A stretch of DNA of 32,499 nt from Spirochaetaceae bacterium (GTDB lineage Bacteria; Spirochaetota; Spirochaetia; DSM-27196; SLST01). The translations under genes and the position numbers were made by a program. The notes beneath the pieces were generated by a model, which saw nothing but the letters and a program-made list of their open reading frames with translations, searched no databases and was not told where the DNA came from. The stretch is taken from positions 1 to 32,499 of the forward strand of contig SKQU01000092.1 in the NCBI GenBank assembly GCA_007118855.1, given 5' to 3'. Every line of letters begins with the position of its first letter. Position 1 is the stretch's first letter. Of this stretch, positions 6,751-14,516 are shown piece by piece.

Positions 6751-9504
6751 ATGCTGGAAAACCTCATTGAGGCGCTGTTCGGCTCGAAGACCGAAGCCGA
6801 TCTCAAGGCGCTGCTACCGCTCCTGCACACGGTGAACGCCGCCGAACCGTGGGCGATGGCGCTCACCTCCGGCGAGTATCGCGAGCAGACTGCACAGTTC
6901 CGCCTGCAAATCGCAGGCGGAGAGCCGCTCGACGCGATGCTTCCGCAGGCATTCGCGCTCGTGCGGGAGGCGGCGCGCCGGACGCTCGGAGAGCGGCTCT
7001 ACGACGTGCAGATTCTCGGCGGCATCGTGCTCCATCAGGGCAAGATCATGGAGATGAAGACCGGCGAAGGCAAGACCGTGAGCAGCGTCACGGCCGCCTA
7101 TCTGAACTCGCTCACCGGTCGCGGAGTGCACGTTGTCACGGTCAACGACTACCTCGCCGAACGCGACGCCGCGTGGATGAAGCCGATCTACGACTACCTC
7201 GACGTGAGCGTCGGGGTGATCCTCAGCGATATGGACAACGACGCGCGCAAGGAGGCATACCGCAAGGACATCACCTACGGTACGAACAACGAATTTGGGT
7301 TCGACTACCTGCGCGACAATATGCGCTTCGACTCGGACCGCAAGGTCCAGAACGGTCACTACTACTGCATCATAGACGAAATCGACTCCATTCTCGTGGA
7401 TGAGGCCCGAACCCCGCTCATCATCTCGGGACCTGCGGAGGACGATACCCGCAAGTACGCCGCGGTCAACCGGGTCGTAAACCAGCTCGAAGAGTGCGAA
7501 AAGGACCCTGCAACGAACGACTATCCTGAGGAACCCGTCGGGGACTACAAGCTCGAGGAGAAATCCAGGCGCGTGTCCTTCACCGAACAGGGGCTTACCC
7601 GTCTCGAGGAGATCCTCCAGCGCGCGAAGATCATCACCGACTCGCTGTTCGTCGACGACAACTTCGAGCTCATACACCTCGCCACGCAGGCCCTGCGCGC
7701 GCACAAGCTGTTTCACAAGGACCAGCAGTACGTGGTCGCCGACAGCAAGGTGGAGATCGTCGACGAGTTCACGGGCCGCATCCTCCATGGCCGCCGCTAC
7801 TCTGACGGTCTGCACCAGGCTATTGAGGCGAAGGAAGGTATCCGGATCGCTGAGCGGAACCGGACGCTCGCAACGATCACGTTCCAGAACTTCTTTCGCA
7901 TGTACGACAAGATCTCGGGCATGACAGGAACGGCTGAGACGGAGGCGAAGGAGTTCGGCAAGATCTACGGACTCGACGTCGTGGTGATCCCCACGAACCG
8001 GCCGGTGGTCCGGATCGATCAGGACGATGTGATCTACGTCGACGCACGCCAGAAATACGAGGCAATCTGCGATGAGATCCAGAGGCTCCACGACAAGGGA
8101 CAGCCGGTACTCGTGGGCACCGCCTCGATCGAGCGCTCGGAGCTGCTCGACGGCATGCTCACGAAGCGGGGTATACGTCACGAGGTACTCAACGCGAAGA
8201 ACCACGCGCGGGAGGCGCTGATCATCGCCGAGGCGGGCTCGAAGGGGGCGGTCACGATCGCGACCAATATGGCCGGCCGCGGTACCGACATCAAGCTCGG
8301 CGGCAACCCCGAGTACCGCGCCCGCAGGAAGGTTGGTACCGACGCCGCGCATGAGGAGTACATGGCCGCCTACGAGCGCGAGCGTGAGTCGTGGCGATCC
8401 CAGTACCGCGCGGTCCAGGAAGCAGGCGGACTCTACGTGCTCGGGACCGAGCGCCATGAGTCGCGCCGGATCGACAACCAGCTGCGCGGACGTTCAGGCC
8501 GCCAGGGCGACCCGGGCGAGAGCCGCTTCTTCCTCTCCATGGACGACGACCTGATGCGGCTATTCGGTCGCGGCGGCGCCAACCTCAAGTCGATCATGGC
8601 ACGCGGGCTGCCTGAAGGCGAGCCACTCAACCACAAGATCATCAACCGGAGCATCGAGCGGGCCCAGAACCGGGTGGAGGAACGCAACTTCGACATCCGC
8701 AAGCACCTGCTCGAGTACGACGACGTGCTGAACGAGCAGCGCAAGTACATCTACGGACAACGCGACGCGATCCTCACCGACTCGTCGCTGAACACGCGGG
8801 TACTGCAGACCGCGCGCGACCTCATCGCCGAGTCGCTCGCAGACGTCAACGAAGCCTCAGACGCGACCGCGACACGGATCTCTGAGCTGTTCGACTTCCT
8901 CAGGGAACGCCTCTACTACACCCCGGACGTGGCGGCCGAGGATCTCGAACGGCGCAGCGCACGGGAGATCGAGGACGCCTTGCTCGCCGAGATGGCGCGA
9001 GACGTCCGCGAGAAGGAGGAGATCGTCGGCGACGAGCAGCTGAACTTCGCGATTCGCTACGAGTACCTGCGCAACATAGACGCGCGATGGCAGGACCATC
9101 TGGAAAACCTCGAGGCGCTGCGCGAGGCGGTCTACCTGCGCTCGTATGCCCAGAAGAACCCGCTGCTCGAGTACAAACTCGAAGGCTTCGAGATCTTCGA
9201 CGAGCTTCTCTACGACATCCGGCTTGCGGTCGCACGAAAGCTGATGGCCGTCAAGGCTGAAGGGTTCCGAACGAGGATGCAGGTGCCCTCCCCGGTCCAC
9301 TCAGCCGAGGAGCATCACTCCCAGGTCTCCGCCTTCGGCGGCGGCGACGGACGCAGCGCAGCCGCGCTCGCCACCCGCCCGGCACCGTCGGCCGGGTCAG
9401 AGCCGCAGCATCAGACGGTCAAGCGCTCCATGCCGAAGGTGGGCAGAAACGACCCGTGCCCCTGCGGCAGCGGGAAGAAGTACAAGTACTGCCACGGGCG
9501 CTGA
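6751..9504 (+). CDS. secA: Preprotein translocase ATPase SecA
   Basis: The ATP-driven motor that pushes preproteins through the SecYEG channel; a soluble and membrane-peripheral dimer. The product is 917 residues, a normal SecA length. Visible features in order: Walker A MKTGEGKT (about residues 102-109), [31 protein letters not shown], the DEAD-type box [20 protein letters not shown] (about 206-225), the preprotein cross-linking domain, [48 protein letters not shown], the helical scaffold/wing, and a C-terminal zinc knuckle [15 protein letters not shown]. The start is ATG 6751, which gives the canonical [15 protein letters not shown]; the frame is open back to 6706, but those codons overlap the promoter. 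The stop is 4 nt from that of the convergent M23 gene. Confidence 0.98.
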   Translation: MLENLIEALFGSKTEADLKALLPLLHTVNAAEPWAMALTSGEYREQTAQFRLQIAGGEPLDAMLPQAFALVREAARRTLGERLYDVQILGGIVLHQGKIMEMKTGEGKTVSSVTAAYLNSLTGRGVHVVTVNDYLAERDAAWMKPIYDYLDVSVGVILSDMDNDARKEAYRKDITYGTNNEFGFDYLRDNMRFDSDRKVQNGHYYCIIDEIDSILVDEARTPLIISGPAEDDTRKYAAVNRVVNQLEECEKDPATNDYPEEPVGDYKLEEKSRRVSFTEQGLTRLEEILQRAKIITDSLFVDDNFELIHLATQALRAHKLFHKDQQYVVADSKVEIVDEFTGRILHGRRYSDGLHQAIEAKEGIRIAERNRTLATITFQNFFRMYDKISGMTGTAETEAKEFGKIYGLDVVVIPTNRPVVRIDQDDVIYVDARQKYEAICDEIQRLHDKGQPVLVGTASIERSELLDGMLTKRGIRHEVLNAKNHAREALIIAEAGSKGAVTIATNMAGRGTDIKLGGNPEYRARRKVGTDAAHEEYMAAYERERESWRSQYRAVQEAGGLYVLGTERHESRRIDNQLRGRSGRQGDPGESRFFLSMDDDLMRLFGRGGANLKSIMARGLPEGEPLNHKIINRSIERAQNRVEERNFDIRKHLLEYDDVLNEQRKYIYGQRDAILTDSSLNTRVLQTARDLIAESLADVNEASDATATRISELFDFLRERLYYTPDVAAEDLERRSAREIEDALLAEMARDVREKEEIVGDEQLNFAIRYEYLRNIDARWQDHLENLEALREAVYLRSYAQKNPLLEYKLEGFEIFDELLYDIRLAVARKLMAVKAEGFRTRMQVPSPVHSAEEHHSQVSAFGGGDGRSAAALATRPAPSAGSEPQHQTVKRSMPKVGRNDPCPCGSGKKYKYCHGR

Positions 9505-9508
9505 GGGC

Positions 9509-10741
9509 TCACCGCCGCACGAGCTGGCCCATGGGGTCGATCCATCGGCCGTTGCGGATGACCGAGAAGTGCACGTGCGGTCCGGTGCTGCGCCCGGTAT
9601 TGCCCATGCGCCCGATCATCTGCCCGGTCGTGACCCACTGGCCGGCCGACACCGAAAAGGAGTCCAGATGGGCATAGAGCGTGCGTATGCCGTTGCCATG
9701 GTCGAGGATGATCAGGTGCCCGTAGGTGCCTGAGTTCGGCTCAACGTGCACGACCCGTCCGGAACGCGCGGCAAGCACCGGCGTACCAATCGCATTCGCG
9801 AGGTCTATGCCGTTGTGCATGCGCCACTGCCGGGTGATCGGGTCGGCGCGCATGCCGAAGCCGGAGGTCAGGCGGAAGCTGCGAACCGGCCATGAGAGCA
9901 ACTCCCCGATCGCCAGAAGATAGTCGTCGGTGGCCATCCGGGCACCCGGCACGAACAGGGTGTCGCCCACCTGGAGCACATCCGTGTCGAGGTCGTTGGC
10001 ATCGAGTATGGCGTAGACCGGCACCTCGTAGGTCGAAGCGATCCTGGACAGCGACTCGCCCGGCCCGACGGCATGGAACAGTCCGTCCCGGTTGGGAATC
10101 GAGAGAACGGTCCCCGGAAGCAGTCGCCGCACGTCGTCGACCGGATTCATGGAGAGTATCGTACCGGTACTCAGCCCGAAGCGCATCGCGATCTCGGATA
10201 TCGTGTCTCCGGATCGAACCACGTACTCCGTTCGGCGGATCTGCTCGAAGGCCGTCGCATCGACGCTGAGCGGTGCGCCACCGCCACGGGCCTCCGGGAC
10301 GCTCGGGCGCATCACGAGCTCTCGCACCGCGGCTGCCGGCACGTGAACGCCGACCTGCCGTGCGTAGAAATCGAAGGCCCCGAGGAGCGGGAGCGCCAGC
10401 GCAAGCGCGATGAGCGCAAGCGGAACGGCCCCGAACATCGCCACGTCGCGCGGATAGAGGCGGGCGGCCGAAGGTACGCGGGCAAGCCAGTAACCGGGCG
10501 GTCGCTCCCGGCGCGGTCCCCTCACCGTACGTACGGCAGCCGGCCCGACCCGCGATGGCGCGGGTGCCGCCTCAATCGTGACCTCCGGCTTCGTATAGCG
10601 ATCGGCACCGGCGCTACGCACGAGTGCGTCATCGCCTACGACGAGCCCCCCCTTACGCCGCAGCGGGTTCGCCCGGCGTGTCACTTGCCAACGTCTCTCG
10701 ATTCGCTGCGCCTCGATGATTCCTCGCATCTCGCTTTTCAT
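9509..10741 (-). CDS. LysM-LysM-M23 (LytM-type) peptidoglycan endopeptidase, membrane anchored
   Basis: A predicted cell-wall hydrolase or septal/elongation remodeller facing the periplasm. It has 410 residues: an Arg-rich cytoplasmic N-terminal tail (about 1-100), one membrane span (about 102-121), LysM domain 1 (about 173-216, EYVVRSGDTISEIAMRFGLS), LysM domain 2 (about 222-266, HAVGPGESLSRIASTYEVP) and a C-terminal M23 domain. The zinc and catalytic residues are all present: H309-x3-D313 in RMHNGIDLA, H358 in LYAHLD and H389-x-H391 in GPHVHF. It should therefore be active, unlike the degenerate LytM regulators. ATG 10741 is chosen (MKSEMRGIIE); the open frame to 10837 overlaps the divergent PBP gene. 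No Shine-Dalgarno is obvious. A -10-like TATAAC at 10769-10764 may serve it. Confidence 0.92.
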   Translation of the reverse strand: MKSEMRGIIEAQRIERRWQVTRRANPLRRKGGLVVGDDALVRSAGADRYTKPEVTIEAAPAPSRVGPAAVRTVRGPRRERPPGYWLARVPSAARLYPRDVAMFGAVPLALIALALALPLLGAFDFYARQVGVHVPAAAVRELVMRPSVPEARGGGAPLSVDATAFEQIRRTEYVVRSGDTISEIAMRFGLSTGTILSMNPVDDVRRLLPGTVLSIPNRDGLFHAVGPGESLSRIASTYEVPVYAILDANDLDTDVLQVGDTLFVPGARMATDDYLLAIGELLSWPVRSFRLTSGFGMRADPITRQWRMHNGIDLANAIGTPVLAARSGRVVHVEPNSGTYGHLIILDHGNGIRTLYAHLDSFSVSAGQWVTTGQMIGRMGNTGRSTGPHVHFSVIRNGRWIDPMGQLVRR

Positions 10742-10742
10742 A

Positions 10743-10771
10743 TCGACACGTTCATCTGAGCTTGTTATAGT
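10743..10771 (+). promoter_or_regulatory. Promoter of the PBP-maf operon
   Basis: A -35 box TCGACA (10743-10748), a 17-bp spacer and a -10 box TATAGT (10766-10771) each match the sigma70 consensus at five of six bases. The transcription start should be near 10778, giving a leader of about 17 nt without a clear Shine-Dalgarno before GTG 10795. The -10 overlaps a minus-strand TATAAC (10769-10764) that could be the -10 of the divergent M23 gene. Confidence 0.55.
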
Positions 10772-10794
10772 CCGATACTGAACTAGAGCCGCTT

Positions 10795-12675
10795 GTGGCC
10801 CACGATACCCGAAACTCCACGAACGTGCATCCCCCAATCCCTCCGCTCAGGACGCCTCGGTGGCGCTTCTATGCGTTATTTCTCCTGATCACCGCCGCCG
10901 CGGTCACCGTGCTCGTGCGCTACGGCTCGATCATGATCGGAGGGCCGCCGCCCGGCGGCTCATCGGCCCCGGAGAGGACCGAACGCGGCCCCGTTCTCGA
11001 TCGCAACGGCCGGATCCTCGCGATCCAGACGGAGCTGGAGACCGTCTGGGCATGGCGCCCGGAGGTTCAGGATCCTGAGCGCACCGCCCTGGAGCTCTCC
11101 CCGATCGTCGATATCAGCGCGGCCGAGCTGCGCAGCAGGCTTGCCGGCCCGACGGGCTCGGTCACGCTCAAGCGTACGATCTCGCCGGCAGAAAGCGAGG
11201 CGATACGGGCCGCGCGTGAGGCGGGGCTCCTGCAGGGAGTGCGCCTGCGACCCGACTACGGGCGCAGCTATCCCGAGCAGGACTCGCTCGCAGCCGCGCT
11301 CGGTTTCGTGGGAGCCGACGGGTACGGACTGGCCGGCATTGAGTACACGATGGAACCGTGGCTATCCCCCGGACGCGACGGCGGGTACGGAAATCAGGTC
11401 TTCCTGACGATCGACATGAACATCCAGCACGAGGCCGAGCGCCTCGCTCGGCGGGCGCTCGACGAGCACCGGGCGGATTCGGTCGTACTGCTGACCATGG
11501 ACTCGCGCTCCGGTGATATCCTCGCCTACGCATCGGTTCCCGGCTACGACGCCAACCAGTTCGCAGAGTACCCCGAGCACGCGCGACGCAACCGCCCCAT
11601 TTCTGATGTGTACGAGCCGGGAAGCGTCTTCAAAGTGTTCTCCATCGCCGGATTCCACCATCTCGGCACCATGGATTCGAGCACGACCTTCGCCACTACA
11701 GGCCGCTACGACGGTACGACACCGCCGATTCGTGATCTCGCGAACTACGGCACGATCGATATGACCGGGATCATCCGGTACTCGAGCAACGTGGGAGCGG
11801 CAATGGCCAGCGAACAGGTCAGCGATCGCGCCTTCTACAACATGCTGCGGCTGTTCGGCTTTGGGGAGCGGACCGGGATCGACATGAACGGCGAAGAGGC
11901 GGGATTGCTCGCCCGTCCCGAGAACTGGTCCGGCCGCACGAAGCCCACTATCGCGATCGGACAGGAGATCGCGGTGACGGCGCTTCAACTTACCTCGGCC
12001 GCGACAGTCTTCGCGAACTCCGGCGTCCTGATCAAACCCAATATCGTAGACAAGATCGTTTCGCCGAACGGTCGCGTCATCCGCAACTACGGGCGCACGC
12101 CGGTGCGTGAAGTGGTAAGTCCGGCTACTGCCCGAGAAGTGCTCCTCGCGATGGAACAGGCGGTCGTCGCCGGCACCGCGAGACGACTCGCCTACGACGG
12201 GCTGCGCATCGCGGCGAAGACCGGCACCGCCGAGAAGATCGATCCGCGGACCGGCACATACTCCACCGAGGCGTTTCTCGCCTCGACCCTCGCGATCCTG
12301 CCGGTCGAGGATCCAGGCCTGGTAATCTACATGGCGATCGACCACCCCAGGACCGGAGAGTTCTACGGCGGGCGCATCGTGACTCCGGTCATGCGCGAGT
12401 ACCTCGATTTCCTCGTCCCCTACCTGGGGATACCGCTCGAGGGAGACCGGACGATCGCGCATCCGGGCCGCATCACCGTGACTCCGGTCCGGCTGCCGGC
12501 GATCACCGACACGGTCCCCGATTTCACGGGGCTACCCAAGCGTTCGCTCCTGCCGCTCCTGGAGATCGAAGGCATTGACATCCGCATCGACGGATTCGGG
12601 TGGGTCGCGCGGCAGCGGCCCGCGGCCGGCACGCCCGTGGAGCCGGGAATCACCATCTACCTGGAATTGGAGTAA
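10795..12675 (+). CDS. Class B penicillin-binding protein with C-terminal PASTA domain (FtsI-like)
   Basis: A monofunctional D,D-transpeptidase that cross-links peptidoglycan in the periplasm. It has 626 residues: a short cytoplasmic tail, one span (about 25-48), a PBP dimerisation domain beginning RGPVLDRNGRILA, and the transpeptidase domain. The active-site motifs are S277-x-x-K280 in EPGSVFK, S330-x-N332 in RYSSNVG and K475-T-G in AAKTGTAEK, all intact. A final PASTA-like segment (about 560-626, VPDFTGLPKRSLLPLLE then PAAGTPVEPG) ends the protein. It resembles FtsI/SpoVD more than PBP2 of the elongasome, but it is outside a dcw cluster here. The start is GTG 10795, the first start codon after the promoter. 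The maf Shine-Dalgarno lies in its last codons, so the two are co-transcribed. Confidence 0.93.
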   Translation: MAHDTRNSTNVHPPIPPLRTPRWRFYALFLLITAAAVTVLVRYGSIMIGGPPPGGSSAPERTERGPVLDRNGRILAIQTELETVWAWRPEVQDPERTALELSPIVDISAAELRSRLAGPTGSVTLKRTISPAESEAIRAAREAGLLQGVRLRPDYGRSYPEQDSLAAALGFVGADGYGLAGIEYTMEPWLSPGRDGGYGNQVFLTIDMNIQHEAERLARRALDEHRADSVVLLTMDSRSGDILAYASVPGYDANQFAEYPEHARRNRPISDVYEPGSVFKVFSIAGFHHLGTMDSSTTFATTGRYDGTTPPIRDLANYGTIDMTGIIRYSSNVGAAMASEQVSDRAFYNMLRLFGFGERTGIDMNGEEAGLLARPENWSGRTKPTIAIGQEIAVTALQLTSAATVFANSGVLIKPNIVDKIVSPNGRVIRNYGRTPVREVVSPATAREVLLAMEQAVVAGTARRLAYDGLRIAAKTGTAEKIDPRTGTYSTEAFLASTLAILPVEDPGLVIYMAIDHPRTGEFYGGRIVTPVMREYLDFLVPYLGIPLEGDRTIAHPGRITVTPVRLPAITDTVPDFTGLPKRSLLPLLEIEGIDIRIDGFGWVARQRPAAGTPVEPGITIYLELE

Positions 12676-12677
12676 CA

Positions 12678-14393
12678 ATGGATGCGGCGCCGGACCTTCG
12701 CCTTGATGCCGCGGCGAACGGCAGCCCCACGCTCATCGCCGCAGGGCGCTACCTTCACAGCCGCGTTGACCCGCAACGGGAAGCAGCGAGGGCGATGGCG
12801 GCCTGCGCGCGACGCGAGCCGGCCGCCGTGCTCCTCTTCGGACTCGGCCTTGGGTACCATGCCGCGTACCTGGTCGAACACACGGAGTCCACAAGGGTCG
12901 TGGTCTTTGAGCCGGTAGCACGGATCGTCAGCATCGCGCGCGAGCACGGATCACTCGAGCGACCGCTCCAGTCCGGTCGCCTGACGATTGCCGGCGATGC
13001 GGATTCGCTATCCAGGCTCCTTCCGCAGACTGCCGCCGAAGGCTTCGAGACCTTCGTGCTCCCGGGCGCTCTGCGCCTCAGCGACGAGTACGCGGCCGCG
13101 CGAAGAATCAGCGACTCGTTCTATCGTCGGCTCGAGATCAACCACAATACGCTCCAGCGCTTCGGACGCCTCTGGGTTCGCAACCTCTGCCGCAACCTCG
13201 ACGTCATTGCCGACGCATACGCGGTGGCTTCGCTCACCAACGCCTTCTCCGGCATTCCGGTGCTCCTGCTGGCCGCCGGACCGACGCTCGACCAGATCCT
13301 TCCCGTGCTTCCCGAGCTCTCGCGCCGCCACCTCACCATCGCGGTGGACACGGCGATCGCCCCGGCTCTGCGCGCCGGCGTTCGCCCCGATTTCGCCGTG
13401 GTCGTCGACCCTCAGTACTGGAACGCCCGCCATCTCGACCGCCTGGCGAGCGAAACCACGATGCTTGTCTCCGAACCGTCCGCGCACCCCTCGGTCTTCC
13501 GGCCGTTCGCGGCGCAGACCTTTCTCTGCTCGAGCGTCTTCCCGCTCGGCCGGGCTTTCGAGCAGAGCCTCGGACACTTCGGGGTGCTCGGGGCGGGGGG
13601 CTCGGTCGCCACAACCGCCTGGGATCTGGGACGTCTGATCGGCGCAGCGGACATCGCCGTCGCAGGACTCGACCTCGGGTTCCCCGACGGGAGGACTCAC
13701 TGCCGGTCGAGCTACTTCGAGCACCTTGCGCTGTTGTGCGGGACCAGGTACGCCACGGCGGAGTCGGTCGTCTTCCGGTACGTGTGGGGCGCCGGAGCAC
13801 ACGCAATCGAGGCGAACGATGGCGCTACGATCCTTTCGGACAGGCGCATGGAGATCTACCGCCGGTGGTTCGCCGAACAGCTTGCCCTGCCCGGGGCGCC
13901 GCCCACGCTCGCCATCACCGCCGGAGGGGCCGCCGTGGACGGGATCTCGCGGCTGAGTCTCGTCCGGGCACTCGCGAAGCCCCCCTGTCGCGACGAGATC
14001 GACCGGCGCATGGCTGCGATGCGCAGCACTCTCCCCCCGAAGGAGAGCCGGCGAAGGGCATCACTGGCGGCACGCGCCGACGAGCTGCGGGGGCTCCTGG
14101 AGGACCTGCAGGGCGTCGCCGAGCAGGCGGCCGCAACGGTTCGCCGGATTCGTCAAGACCGGCAGACCGGAGAGCGGGTCGACTTCACCCCGCTCATACC
14201 GCTCGATCGCCGCCTGGGAAGGCACCCCGCCGGGGCAATCGGGGGATTTTTGATTCAGGACGCTATTTCGCGGATCCGTGCGGGGTACGGCAGCGCCGAT
14301 CTCGGCGAGCAGATAGACGCTTCGCTGAGGATGTACGAAGGGCTCGCCGAAGCGGCCGCCTATCACGCGGACCAGCTCGGACGCCGGTCATAG
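12678..14393 (+). CDS. Maf / MptE-like (DUF115) protein, probable flagellin glycosylation factor
   Basis: A 571-residue protein of the motility accessory factor family, whose central domain resembles the pterin-kinase-like MptE fold and which, in other bacteria, helps attach nonulosonic-acid sugars to flagellin. Seen here: an N-terminal Rossmann-like glycine motif (LFGLGLGYHAAYLVEH), the central DUF115 signature PVLLLAAGPTLDQILPVLPE, AVDTAIAPALRAGVRPDFAV and the later IAVAGLDLGFPDGRTHCRSS, then a helical C-terminal region. The start at 12678 is set by GGAG seven bases upstream, overlapping the PBP stop; the frame is open further back but that would lie inside the PBP gene. Its usual neighbours are flagellin or sugar-synthesis genes; here it is instead paired with a PBP. 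The sugar donor and target are not shown by the sequence. Confidence 0.85.
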   Translation: MDAAPDLRLDAAANGSPTLIAAGRYLHSRVDPQREAARAMAACARREPAAVLLFGLGLGYHAAYLVEHTESTRVVVFEPVARIVSIAREHGSLERPLQSGRLTIAGDADSLSRLLPQTAAEGFETFVLPGALRLSDEYAAARRISDSFYRRLEINHNTLQRFGRLWVRNLCRNLDVIADAYAVASLTNAFSGIPVLLLAAGPTLDQILPVLPELSRRHLTIAVDTAIAPALRAGVRPDFAVVVDPQYWNARHLDRLASETTMLVSEPSAHPSVFRPFAAQTFLCSSVFPLGRAFEQSLGHFGVLGAGGSVATTAWDLGRLIGAADIAVAGLDLGFPDGRTHCRSSYFEHLALLCGTRYATAESVVFRYVWGAGAHAIEANDGATILSDRRMEIYRRWFAEQLALPGAPPTLAITAGGAAVDGISRLSLVRALAKPPCRDEIDRRMAAMRSTLPPKESRRRASLAARADELRGLLEDLQGVAEQAAATVRRIRQDRQTGERVDFTPLIPLDRRLGRHPAGAIGGFLIQDAISRIRAGYGSADLGEQIDASLRMYEGLAEAAAYHADQLGRRS

Positions 14394-14455
14394 GGCATCG
14401 CCTCAAGTTTATCCCCGCGACCGCCGATGATCATGGTGGGTGATACTTCATCCAG

Positions 14456-14516
14456 ACGGTATGCAGCGCACCGACGAGGAATCGTCGGAGCCGACGTCCA
14501 GGCATACCGTTTTTTT
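14456..14516 (+). terminator. Nested rho-independent terminator of the PBP-maf operon
   Basis: A perfect 9-bp stem, ACGGTATGC (14456-14464) with GCATACCGT (14502-14510), encloses a second perfect 7-bp hairpin CCGACGA-GGAA-TCGTCGG (14471-14488). Seven Ts (14510-14516) follow. The T run contains part of the complement of the cheA stop codon (14515-14517). On the minus strand the stem is preceded by As but not followed by Ts, so strong termination is expected only rightwards. Confidence 0.8.

Noticed and set aside
6814-8457. A 547-codon frame antisense to secA
   Set aside because: A GC-rich third-position shadow with low-complexity residues and no recognisable motif, fully inside an obvious secA.
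14456-14516. Bidirectional terminator serving both maf and cheA
   Set aside because: On the minus strand the hairpin has As before it but no T run after it, so intrinsic termination of the flagellar operon is not supported.
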